Assembly (NCBI GenBank): GCA_022774325.1
Contig: JALFNN010000023.1
Span: 1 to 64,000, forward strand
Source: a bacterium
GTDB lineage: Bacteria; Bacillota; Clostridia; Lachnospirales; Lachnospiraceae
Length of the DNA: 64,000 nt
Direction: 5' to 3'
Below the pieces are notes generated by a model. That model did no database searches and was not told the DNA's origin. It worked only from the letters and a program-made list of their open reading frames with translations. A program made the position numbers and the translations under genes. This document shows, piece after piece, positions 1 through 7,391 of the stretch. Within the stretch, counting starts at the first letter, position 1. Each line of letters starts with the position of its first letter.

Positions 1-42
1 CAAGGCCTTGCCGCATCTGCGGTGCGTAGCAGCCTTTACTAA

Positions 43-213
43 TATTCTCATAGAAATTATGATTCGGTATGCACAAAATTAAATCCAAAAAGTGATTTCC
101 ATATCACCGGACAGCTGATGGAAACTCATCCGGAATATTCAAGAATGCCGGTGGTCTTTGCAATAGGCACGACAGAGATATTTGGATTAAAAGACGCAAT
201 GACAAAGACATAA
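43..213 (+). pseudogene. Unidentified ORF remnant
   Basis: An open stretch follows an in-frame TAA at 40-42 and ends with TAA at 211-213. It would encode about 56 residues including GQLMETHPEYSRMPVVFAIG. There is no start codon with a ribosome site at its beginning and it overlaps the remnant at 132-317 in another frame. The window opens inside this decayed strip, so the intact parent gene is not visible. I do not recognise the family. Confidence 0.3.
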
Positions 214-317
214 CAGCTGTCTGGTGGGACCGATGCGATAAAGACGTCCTCAGACATGAAATCATCCATGCGTATCAGTCTGAGAGCGGACTGTCCGCAA
301 ATGTTTCACTCTGCTAG
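132..317 (+). pseudogene. Remnant of small HExxH zinc-peptidase-like protein
   Basis: Reading frame 132-317 ends at TAG 315-317 and contains WWDRCDKDVLRHEIIHAYQS, with the HExxH signature of zinc metallopeptidases (HEIIH) followed by a short ESGLS stretch. Small phage and integrative-element proteins often carry a VLRHEIIHAFxxESGL-like segment; the match is from memory. No plausible start codon or ribosome site precedes it, and the usual C-terminal continuation is replaced by a stop. I read it as a decayed mobile-element or prophage gene. The adjacent overlapping frame (43-213) suggests at least one frameshift. Confidence 0.4.
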
Positions 318-346
318 AAGCCTGTAAGTGTGTACGATAATGCGGA

Positions 347-381
347 GTTGAAGCCCCTCTCGTAGGGGCATGAATAGAAAT
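347..381 (+). repeat. Solitary palindromic repeat resembling a type I-C CRISPR repeat
   Basis: The segment begins GTTGAAGCCCC and ends GGGGCATGAATAGAAAT, with the 6-bp inverted repeat GCCCCT/AGGGGC at 353-369. Layout and 3' tail resemble the type I-C repeat form (GTCG, short GC-rich palindrome, GTGGATTGAAAT) but the tail is mutated. There is only one copy and no cas gene, so this could equally be an ordinary hairpin in decayed DNA. Confidence 0.2.
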
Positions 382-585
382 AGGACACAGTTTACCAATA
401 TGAAATAAGACCATTTTTCATAAGGGACAATCCTTTTGTCCATTGTCCATTTGTCTGCACATTGGTCCATGGGATGATAAAAAATCCATCAATCAACCGC
501 TGTATTTTGTAGTTATAACAACTGAATTTACAATCTGTGCTATAGTGGAAATAGTAAAATTTTATATGCAAGGAGAGTCAAAAAA

Positions 586-639
586 ATGTGTGGAATGAAA
601 AATATCAATAAAGCAGAGGTATTTACACTTAAAGAATAG
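586..639 (+). pseudogene. 5' end of a cupin-domain gene, truncated after 17 codons
   Basis: An AAGGAG ribosome site at 570-575 precedes ATG 586. The frame reads MCGMKNINKAEVFTLKE and stops at TAG 637-639. The start resembles small clostridial cupin proteins (MKNIxxAxVFxL, normally about 110 residues), recognised from memory. The sequence after the stop does not continue a cupin and leads into the IS110 relic, so the simplest reading is interruption or deletion at about 637. This is a 5' stump, not a functional peptide gene, although the ribosome site is intact. Confidence 0.45.
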
Positions 640-849
640 ATTACACCAGGAAGGATAGGGCGTGAGCTGTACGTTGGTACAGAATGAGCACGTAAGTGTG
701 ATGCTGTTTTGTTCGATAAAGGAGCTTCTTGCATAATACAAATATAGGGAATTCCGAGAAAGAAGGTTGAGAAAAAAACTCAGTGTAAAATAAGATTACT
801 GATTTTGAGAGTTTAGTGAAAAATCTTATTGAACAGAGAGGTATCTGAA
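640..849 (+). ncRNA. Candidate remnant of IS110 bridge-RNA locus
   Basis: This is the noncoding left end ahead of an IS110-type transposase, where bridge RNAs are encoded in this group. It contains a perfect 6-bp stem with a GTTG tetraloop at 667-682 (CTGTAC/GTACAG) and a second possible stem just downstream (AGCA/TGCT around 688-706). I cannot define target- and donor-binding loops by eye. The host element is dead, so any RNA would be orphaned. Confidence 0.3.
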
Positions 850-1656
850 ATGAAATATAATACTCAGAACGCAAAAATTGCATTTATTACGGAAAAAACT
901 TTAATCGTTGGAATCGATATTGGAAGTGAAACTCATTATGCAAGGTCCTTTGACTGGCGGAATTATGAGTACTCAAAAAAGCCTTTTGCTTTCAGCAACG
1001 ATGAAGCCGGGTTTGCTTCATTTAAGGCATGGATGGACGACATTGCAGACAAACATGGGAAAGAGACAGTGATTCCAGGTATGGAACCTACCGGTCATTA
1101 CTGGCTGAACCTTGGAGCGTACCTGCAGGAACAGGGCATGAAGCCGGTGCATGTGAATCCGCATCATGTAAAGAAGTCCAAAGAACTGGATGATAATAAC
1201 CCGAATAAGAATGACCGTAAGGATCCAAAAACGATTGCGGGACTGGTGAATGAAGGAAGATTTTTGTATCCATATATTCCAACAGGGATATACGCAGAAC
1301 TCCGGAATCTGTCAAACCTTCGTATTCAGACACAGGAAGAAATCACAAGGATTAAAAACTGGATTGCGTGATGGTCCAGCATTTATTGTACGAAAATGAA
1401 AGACGTTTATAAAAATCCGGATGCTGCAAGCGGGATGATGGTGATCAAAAAGGCACCGTTGCCATGTGACATAAAAGAACTTGGCGTAGATGGTGTAAAT
1501 CAGGTATGGAGGGATGCAAAGCTGAAAGGCGCTGGTTTAAAGAGGGCAAGGACCCTGGTATCAGGTGCGGAGTACAGCATCGGAAGTACAGAAGCACCTG
1601 GAAGTGCCAGAATAGAGATCCAGAATCTGCTGAACGATTACGAAGTATATAAATAG
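850..1656 (+). pseudogene. IS110-family transposase (DEDD type), nonsense-mutated and C-terminally truncated
   Basis: The translation from ATG 850 carries the N-terminal RuvC-like DEDD fold of IS110 transposases: VGIDIGS (about residue 22), GMEPTGHYW (about 79) and NKNDRKDPKTIA (about 121). The frame is broken by TGA at 1369-1371 but resumes in the same frame with recognisable transposase sequence (KDVYKNPDAASGMM, LGVDGVNQVWRDAK) up to YEVYK and TAG at 1656. A CGA-to-TGA change would explain the stop. The C-terminal domain with the catalytic serine is missing, since family members run to about 400 residues. It cannot be active as it stands. Confidence 0.8.
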
Positions 1657-2014
1657 ATAATATCGGTTGCAATTTATGGAAGTTAATGGAAGAGTTGAAG
1701 AAATATGGGAAAAATGCGGTTTTAAGCCATTTTCGTGGTAAAAAAGCCTCATATTTTTCGCTATGTGTGCAAAAATCCGTCCAGTGGACGAATTTTTGTT
1801 GTAGCAATGACTTGACATCATCAGGGGCATTGTGTTTGTTTCCCAGAATAAAGGAGAGAAGCATTTACGGAAATGCTGAGATAGTATCCATTTGGATGCA
1901 TTTCTTAACGACAAGATAGAAATTTATCTAGGGAGATAATTGACAAAATAAATTTTCAGGAATATAATAGCAAGCTAACGATAATGAAAAATATGAATTT
2001 GAGGAGTGTCGAAA
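1657..2014. other. Intergenic stretch after the IS relic
   Basis: About 360 bases hold no convincing gene. A hairpin at 1771-1797 pairs AAAAATCCGTCC with GGACGAATTTTT around a short loop and could terminate transcription in either direction. A consensus promoter lies at 1940-1968. Between 1800 and 1930 I see only AT-rich sequence with no ribosome site ahead of an ORF. Confidence 0.5.
1940..1968 (+). promoter_or_regulatory. Perfect sigma-A promoter
   Basis: TTGACA (1940-1945), a 17-base spacer and TATAAT (1963-1968): both hexamers match consensus exactly. It lies 46 bases before the ATG of the acetyltransferase pseudogene. Confidence 0.85.
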
Positions 2015-2620
2015 ATGGATCAAAAAGAAAGAATGCTTGCAGAACTTCTCTACATTGCATCTGATGAAGTATTGAGCAGGGAACGCCTGGAATGTAAAAG
2101 AAGGATTTATGAACTGAACCAAGTCCATCCGGATTAGTATAACAGGATCCCGGGGTTGCTAAAGGAATTGTTTGGAAAAACCGGCGAAGCTGTTTTTGTA
2201 GAGCCTCCATTTCATTGCGATTATGGTTATAACATAGAGGTCGGAGATGATTTCTTTGCAAACTATAACTGTACAGTTTTGGATGTTGCAAAGGTGACAA
2301 TAGGGAAAAATGTCATGCTGGGACCAAATGTGTCTTTTTATACTGCCGGACATCCGTTACATCATGAATCCAGAAACTCCGGCTATGAATACGGTATTTC
2401 AATTACTGTCGGAGATAATGTGTGGATAGGCGGGAGCGTCGTGATTATCGCGGGAGTGTCGATTGGGAATAATGTTGTGATTGGCGGCGGTAGTGTTGTG
2501 ACCAGAGACATTCCGGACGGGGTGGTTGCTGCGGGTAATCCCTGCAGGGTGATCCGCGAGATCACGGAAGAAGACCGGAAATACTATTTTAAGAAGAGAG
2601 TTTTTGATGTGGAAATCTAA
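2015..2620 (+). pseudogene. maa: Maltose/galactoside-type sugar O-acetyltransferase with an internal nonsense codon
   Basis: ATG 2015 follows a GAGGAG ribosome site. The first 40 codons (MDQKERMLAELLYIASDE...) match the N-terminal cap of maltose O-acetyltransferases. A TAG at 2135-2137 then interrupts, and the same frame continues for a full left-handed beta-helix hexapeptide domain: PPFHCDYGYNIEVGDDFFAN, the catalytic-His region TAGHPLHHESRNSG, then VGDNVWIGG and GGGSVVTRDIP to the natural end. Without the stop the protein would be about 201 residues, normal for Maa/LacA, which acetylate sugars with acetyl-CoA. There is no frameshift, so a single base change silenced it. Internal reinitiation is possible, but the remaining ORF has no obvious ribosome site. 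Confidence 0.8.
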
Positions 2621-2652
2621 CAGGTATTTGGGAAGCGGTTGTAAAAATAGAA

Positions 2653-3651
2653 CCGGCTTGTCATATTATCGGGCTGGAAATGGGTGGAAATGCAGTCATC
2701 CTTACCATCGGGGTGGCAGTTGTGCTGACTGCGGCGGGGGAACTTGTGGCGTCGCCGATGCTGGCGCTTTTGAAAACACCGGAAAATATTGTTGTAGGTT
2801 CTCTGACATATCTGCGGGTTATGATAGGCGGGCTTACGGTCATCATGTTTTATAATCTTGAAGCCTCTCTTTTAAGGGCATTAGGGGATGGACGGTCTCC
2901 TTTGACAGCCATGGTGATTGCTTCCTGCACGAATATAGGTTTGGATCTGCTGTTTGTGATGGGATTCCGTTTGGGTATTGCCGGTGCTGCTGTGGCAACG
3001 CTGATGGCACAGGGGATTTCATGTATCTATTGTTTTGTTGTCCTGCGCAGAGTTCCTTTTTTGAAGTTGAAGCATCAGGATTTTGCGATAGATATCAGTC
3101 TGGCAAAAAGGCTATTAAGGCTGGGGATGCCTGTCATGTTCCAGGATGCAATCATCAGCATTGGAGGGATGGTGCTTCAGTCAGTCATCAATGGGTTTGG
3201 CGTATTGTTTGTAGCGGGGTTTACGGCAACAAATAAATTGTATGGTATTTTAGAGACGGCGGCTATTTCATACGGATATGCAATTTCTACTTTTGTTGCT
3301 CAGAATAAAGGGGCGGGAAAAGATATTCTTTCTTTGTTCATTTCAGCAGAAGAAGTACAGGCGCAACAGGTATTGCAGATTGCCCATCATTACTTGATGA
3401 TTATGAGCACTTTCCTGATTATATTATATGCTCTGCATACTTATCGCAGCGCCCTGCAGGGGATGGGAGATACTGTCATACCCATGGTATCCGGAATGGT
3501 GGAGTTTGGCATGAGGGTATCTGCTGCCATATTTCTGCCGCGGTTTATAGGGCAGGAAGGAATTTTTTATGCAGAGATTCTGGCATGGTCGGGGGCCTGT
3601 GTGCTGCTGGTAACTGTGTATTACAAAAGGATTGCATTTTTCAAAACATAA
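2653..3651 (+). pseudogene. MATE-family efflux pump, N-terminally truncated and internally deleted
   Basis: MATE-type sequence begins abruptly near 2653 (HIIGLEMGGNAVIL), 33 bases after the acetyltransferase stop, in an open frame that continues through the first in-frame ATG (2680) to 3651. MATE (NorM/DinF-like) drug/cation antiporters have about 450 residues and 12 helices. Here roughly the first 75 residues are missing, and the segment NKGAGKDILSLFISAEE joins two parts that in relatives are separated by a membrane helix, so about 25-30 residues are deleted in frame. The remainder is hydrophobic and well preserved, including TYRSALQGMGDTVIPMVSG. The damage suggests loss of transport function. 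A second, complementary fragment lies at 4243-4614. Confidence 0.75.
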
Positions 3652-3678
3652 AATGTGCATAAAATCAAATGCATGCTA

Positions 3679-3707
3679 TTGATATAGGGATAGTAGTGTG
3701 CTATATT
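3679..3707 (+). promoter_or_regulatory. Promoter for marR
   Basis: TTGATA (3679-3684), 17-base spacer, TATATT (3702-3707), 24 bases ahead of the marR start. The GATATAGGGATAGTAGTGTGCTA stretch around the -10 may include an autoregulatory site, but I see no clean palindrome. Confidence 0.5.
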
Positions 3708-3731
3708 TATCGGCAGAAAGGGGGCATAGAT

Positions 3732-4157
3732 ATGGCAGACCATGTGTCCTGCGGGATACTGATGAAGCAGATTGGCGACGAGATGCAGAAAAGGGCAGAC
3801 AATAAGATGCGTTCATGGGATATGACAATGGCACAGGCAGGAGCCCTGCTGGCACTGAACGATGCCCCGGAAAAACAGCTTTCCATGAAGCAGTTGGAGA
3901 AGGTTCTATGTATTGCGCAGTCCACGACTGCCGGTATCATTTCCCGGCTGGAGCAGAAAGGGTTGGTGGAAGGATATGCTGATGCAGAGGATAAACGGAT
4001 TAAGCTGGTGCGCATCACGCAGGCGGGAATAGACAGGGTCCTGGAAACGAAGCGGGACATGATCCACTCGGAAGAGATGCTTCTATCGGGGCTGACCGAG
4101 ACAGAGCGTGATATCCTTTATTCACTCCTTAAGAAAATTAAGGATAGTTTAAAATAA
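3732..4157 (+). CDS. MarR-family transcriptional regulator
   Basis: A 141-residue winged-helix protein starting at ATG 3732 behind GGGGG; an upstream in-frame ATG lacks a ribosome site. The DNA-binding core runs through MTMAQAGALLALNDAPEKQL, the recognition helix region LCIAQSTTAGIISRLEQKGL and the wing DAEDKRIKLVRIT, typical of MarR proteins, which usually repress neighbouring efflux or stress genes and release DNA on ligand binding. It is followed after 85 bases by a MATE gene start, the usual marR-MATE arrangement, but that pump is broken. The regulator itself looks intact and may outlive its target. A small hairpin (CTCAC/GTGAG) lies at about 4161-4175, just after its stop. Confidence 0.85.
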   Translation: MADHVSCGILMKQIGDEMQKRADNKMRSWDMTMAQAGALLALNDAPEKQLSMKQLEKVLCIAQSTTAGIISRLEQKGLVEGYADAEDKRIKLVRITQAGIDRVLETKRDMIHSEEMLLSGLTETERDILYSLLKKIKDSLK

Positions 4158-4242
4158 GTGCTCACAAAAAGTGAGTATTTATTTTGGGTAATTCAATAGC
4201 TAGAGATTGAAAGCATACGATTGTTTAAGAAAGGTGGTTTCA

Positions 4243-4614
4243 ATGGAAAAGAAAAAGGAAAACAAAAATCTGGAAGTGTTCAGCAATGCGCCTGTTCCTC
4301 AGGCAGTGCTGAAAAATGTGTTGCCTGCAATGGCTGCGATGATTATGGTGCTAATCTATAATCTGGCGGATACCTTCTTTATCGGTCAGACCCATGACGA
4401 TATTCTGATTGCCGCCGTGTCTCTGGCTATGCCGGTATTCCTCCTCTTTACGGCGGTAGGAACGATTTTCGGTGTGGGTGGTGTCTCGGTGATTTCCTGG
4501 GCTTTGGGAGAGGGGCGGGCAAGACCATGCAGCATCAGGTTATCGAACGGATCGACAAGGGAGAAACATATGAATCAGAGAGAAAGAAGAGACAATAAAC
4601 TGCCTTATAGCTAA
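4243..4614 (+). pseudogene. MATE-family efflux pump, N-terminal fragment with foreign tail
   Basis: ATG 4243 follows AAAGGTGG. The first about 97 residues are a normal MATE N-terminus (LKNVLPAMAAMIMVLIYNLA, DTFFIGQ, SVISWALGEGRAR) covering helices 1-2. After GEGRAR the frame runs into unrelated sequence and stops at 4614. Another frame across the junction reads QHQVIERIDKGETYESERKK and then stops, which looks like the C-terminal tail of a different gene. I infer a deletion joining the 5' part of a marR-linked MATE gene to the 3' end of an unidentified gene. It cannot make a working transporter. Confidence 0.7.
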
Positions 4615-4648
4615 AAAATTAATACTGGCTAAACTCTTTAAGGTGTGG

Positions 4649-5000
4649 TATAATACTTCCGTTAATGGGGGAATATTTCCATCTGTTAAAATATTCCTTA
4701 TAAAATATCATATCTGAGAATAAATGAACAAGTGAGGTGAGAATATGGACGGTAGTAGTGCACGAAGTAGGGACAGGGCAGTCATAACCTGTCAGAATTG
4801 TTGCGGTTTTATGCCGTCTGTATTCTGACCTGGTTTTTGAATCTATAAGGCGAAGAGGGAGACCACTTTGCCGTTTCTTTATGAGCATATGAATTTTGCT
4901 CCGTTTCAGAAAATGGCTGCCGTTGTCCGTTTCAAAGAACACACTACATCAATGTAAGGCGGGTGTAGAAAAAGTGTTTTGCAGGTGACAATGGTATTTT
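4649..5000 (+). ncRNA. Structured leader upstream of mgtE, class unknown
   Basis: A TATAAT at 4649-4654 (weak -35) is followed by about 560 noncoding bases before mgtE. The first 300 or so are rich in local hairpins: GACAGG/CCTGTC near 4770-4791, CAGAAT/ATTCTG near 4795-4828, GGCGAAG/CTTTGCC near 4849-4873 and GAGCA/TGCTC near 4885-4903. mgtE genes in Firmicutes are commonly controlled by the Mg2+-sensing M-box, but I could not find the M-box consensus. This may be a divergent riboswitch, an unrelated small RNA, or decayed insertion-sequence ends. Confidence 0.3.
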
Positions 5001-5216
5001 TTTGCCCATTTATCCTGAAGCGTTTTTCTATGTCCATCTTTACCATGCATGCCTGAATGGCTTGAATTTTATCTTGAAAGAAGATAAGACTCCCACTTTT
5101 ATAGGTGCGAGTTGCGACAAGTTAGTCTTGGTGGAGATCCAATCTCATTCCAAGATAAAGCCACCGGCGGATAACAGAGGTGTACTTGATTTTGATGCGT
5201 AAAGGAGGAACAGACA
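5001..5216. other. Noncoding interval before mgtE
   Basis: A 66-codon ORF at 5002-5202 has no ribosome site at its start and no family I recognise; its C-terminal half might be a gene remnant. The interval includes a hairpin ACTCCCAC/GTGCGAGT (about 5089-5113) nested in AAGACT/AGTCTT. The mgtE ribosome site AAAGGAGG is at 5201-5208. Confidence 0.35.
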
Positions 5217-6635
5217 ATGAGCGCAAAGAAGAATTTCCCAAATGAAAATGCGGCTGTTGTACAGCACCCGGACTACAGCAATGAAATAGCGGCAATTGCA
5301 CGCAGCAATCTGACACCAAGGCTGATGCGGGAGAAGATTGGAGATTATCATGAGAATGATATTGCAGATGCCTTGGAGCTGCTCAAAAAGGATGAGCGTA
5401 TGAGGCTTTACAGTATACTTGATACCGATATGCTTTCCGATATTCTGGAGTATTCGGACAGGAGAGACGAGTGGCTGAGTGAGCTTGGGATCCGAAAAAG
5501 GGTTGAGGTGCTGAACCGGTTCGAAGTGACTACGGCTGTGGAGTATCTCCGCCAGCTTGATAAGAAGCAGAGAAGTGTATTGATCGATCTGATGGAAGAC
5601 GGTGTGAAAAAGGAGATTGCATTTTCCAGTGCTTTCGATGAGGATGAAATCGGAAGTAAGATGACGACGAATTATATTGCAATCGGTGCGGGACTGAATG
5701 TGCGTCAGGCGATGAAGGAATTGGTGGATCAGGCGGCGGATAATGACAATATTTCCACGATTTATGTGCTGGATGAAGACAAGGTGCTGGTCGGGGCAAT
5801 CGATCTGAAGGACCTGATCGTTGCCAGAGAGAATACGGAATTGGATAGTATTATCATGACATCCTATCCGTACGTGTATGCGGAAGAGCAGATTGAAGAC
5901 TGCATTGAGCGTCTTCAGGATTATTCCGAAGATTCGATTCCCGTTCTGGATGAAAATAATAAGCTCAAAGGCATATTGACAGCGCAGGATGTAGGTCAGA
6001 TGATCCATGATGTATTGGGAGATGACTATGCAAAGCTGGCAGGTCTTTCTGCGGAAGAGGATCTGGAAGAGCCGCTTCGCAAAAGTATCGGGAAACGGCT
6101 TCCATGGCTGTTGGTACTTCTGGGACTAGGACTGGTCGTTTCCTCTGTTGTGGGAATTTTTGAAAAAGTAGTCGCACATCTGGCGCTGATCGTATGTTTC
6201 CAGTCTCTCGTACTCGATATGGCGGGAAATGTCGGTACACAGTCACTTGCTGTTACCATTCGTGTTCTGATGGACGAGCAGGTCAGCAAAAAACAGAAAT
6301 TATACCTGATTTCCAAGGAGGCGAGAGTCGGGCTGTGCAACGGTTTGATTCTTGGAGTATTGTCTTTTCTGTTTATCGGACTATACCTGTATCTTCTGAA
6401 AGGGCAGGTGCTGATTATGGCTTTTTCGATTTCGGCTTGTACCGGAATCGCACTTCTGGTCGCAATGCTTCTTTCCAGTATTGTAGGTACTACCGTGCCA
6501 ATGCTGTTCAAACAGTTAGGTGTGGACCCGGCGGTCGCTTCCGGGCCGCTGATTACTACGATCAACGACCTGGTTGCTGTAGTTACTTACTATGGACTGG
6601 CCTGGGTGTTGATCATCAATGTGCTGCAAATGTAG
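5217..6635 (+). CDS. mgtE: Magnesium transporter MgtE
   Basis: A 472-residue MgtE/SLC41-type Mg2+ channel. ATG 5217 sits 8 bases after AAAGGAGG. The N-terminal helical superhelix domain (about residues 30-150, ALELLKKDERMRLYSILD) is followed by two CBS repeats (about 155-275, including STIYVLDEDKVLVGAIDL and DSIPVLDENNKLKGILT) and a five-helix membrane domain from about 300. Membrane signatures are DMAGNVGTQSLAV and the C-terminal DPAVASGPLITTINDL, which lines the pore and holds the Mg2+-coordinating Asp. CBS and N domains close the channel when cytosolic Mg2+ is high. The unusually long leader suggests RNA-level control. The start region is slightly longer than in the family but otherwise ordinary. 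Confidence 0.95.
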   Translation: MSAKKNFPNENAAVVQHPDYSNEIAAIARSNLTPRLMREKIGDYHENDIADALELLKKDERMRLYSILDTDMLSDILEYSDRRDEWLSELGIRKRVEVLNRFEVTTAVEYLRQLDKKQRSVLIDLMEDGVKKEIAFSSAFDEDEIGSKMTTNYIAIGAGLNVRQAMKELVDQAADNDNISTIYVLDEDKVLVGAIDLKDLIVARENTELDSIIMTSYPYVYAEEQIEDCIERLQDYSEDSIPVLDENNKLKGILTAQDVGQMIHDVLGDDYAKLAGLSAEEDLEEPLRKSIGKRLPWLLVLLGLGLVVSSVVGIFEKVVAHLALIVCFQSLVLDMAGNVGTQSLAVTIRVLMDEQVSKKQKLYLISKEARVGLCNGLILGVLSFLFIGLYLYLLKGQVLIMAFSISACTGIALLVAMLLSSIVGTTVPMLFKQLGVDPAVASGPLITTINDLVAVVTYYGLAWVLIINVLQM

Positions 6636-6681
6636 ACCCAGGCGAGTAATGTCGAATAAAAGAAAGTATTTTGGTAAGAGG

Positions 6682-6711
6682 AATAACCGTCCCACTGACG
6701 GTTATTTTTCT
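6682..6711 (+). terminator. Rho-independent terminator after mgtE
   Basis: Perfect 10-bp stem AATAACCGTC/GACGGTTATT with loop CCACT, followed by a T-rich tail. Confidence 0.85.
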
Positions 6712-6822
6712 GTTCAAAGGTATTTTCAATTATTTGAGAATGAAGTATAATGAGTTATATGTATGAATAATCTGGAAGATGCAGATACAAAAGAAAGAAC
6801 TGCATGGAGGGAGAGCAGAACA

Positions 6823-7374
6823 ATGATCGATATTGGGGTAGTTTACGGTAGATTTCAGATTTTACATCTGAAGCATCTGGAATATATACTGGCGGCAAAG
6901 ATGCGTTGCAGAAAGCTTTATGTGGGGATATCGAGCCCCGATGAGTCTTATATTCAGGAAGACCCGGAGATGGATGAAGAAAGAAAGAAGTCATCCAACC
7001 CTTTGACATATTTTGAAAGATTTGAAATGATACGGGATTGCCTTCTCGATTTCAAAGTTCCAAGAGAAGCATTTGACATCATCCCATTTCCGATTGAACG
7101 TCCGGAGTATTTGAAGCAGTATTTACCGAAAGATGTGGTGTGTTTTCTGAGTATCTGTGATGAAAAGACGAAGAGGGACGAAGAAGTATTAAGAAGTATG
7201 GGGTATGCGGCAGAAGTGCTTTGGCGCAGGAATGAGAGTGAGAAAGGAATAACCGGTACACAGGTGAGACAGAGAATTCTGGCGGATGAGAAATGGAACG
7301 ATCTGGTGCCGAAAAGTGTATATGAATACATCATTTCAAATGGAATTGACAACCGTATAAAATATACGAAATAG
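6823..7374 (+). CDS. NadM/NadD-like nucleotidyltransferase
   Basis: A 183-residue protein of the HxGH nucleotidylyltransferase superfamily. I start at ATG 6823, 9 bases after GGAGGGAG, because MIDIGVVYGRFQILHLKHLE begins the Rossmann core at once; the ATG at 6763 has no ribosome site. GRFQ matches archaeal-type NMN adenylyltransferases (GRFQPxHxGH), but the HxGH motif reads HLKH here, replacing the usual glycine. The second signature, ITGTQVRQRI near residue 147, is kept. Such enzymes join ATP to a nucleotide or phosphorylated cofactor precursor, usually NMN to NAD. Substrate here is inferred only. It lies 18 bases ahead of the XpaC-like gene. Confidence 0.7.
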   Translation: MIDIGVVYGRFQILHLKHLEYILAAKMRCRKLYVGISSPDESYIQEDPEMDEERKKSSNPLTYFERFEMIRDCLLDFKVPREAFDIIPFPIERPEYLKQYLPKDVVCFLSICDEKTKRDEEVLRSMGYAAEVLWRRNESEKGITGTQVRQRILADEKWNDLVPKSVYEYIISNGIDNRIKYTK

Positions 7375-7391
7375 AATGGCAGGAGAAGACA

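Larger units (their letters stand above)
640..1656 (+). mobile_element. IS110-family element, truncated and inactivated
   Basis: The region starts where the cupin coding sequence breaks off and runs to the end of recognisable transposase at about 1656. IS110-group elements have a long noncoding left end encoding a bridge RNA ahead of the transposase; here about 210 bases (640-849) separate the presumed left edge from the transposase ATG. The 3' part of the transposase and the right end are missing, so the right boundary is unknown. IS110 elements lack terminal inverted repeats, so exact ends cannot be set by eye. Confidence 0.6.

Noticed and set aside
829..849. Earlier start for the IS110 transposase
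   Set aside because: The upstream in-frame start codon is not ATG and has no ribosome site; ATG 850 fits the family N-terminus.
4649..5216. M-box (Mg2+) riboswitch before mgtE
   Set aside because: The expected conserved elements (GGUGAGGCUCCU and GCUGCYGCCC) were not found in order; short partial matches near 4733 and 4913 are far apart and lack the helix pattern.
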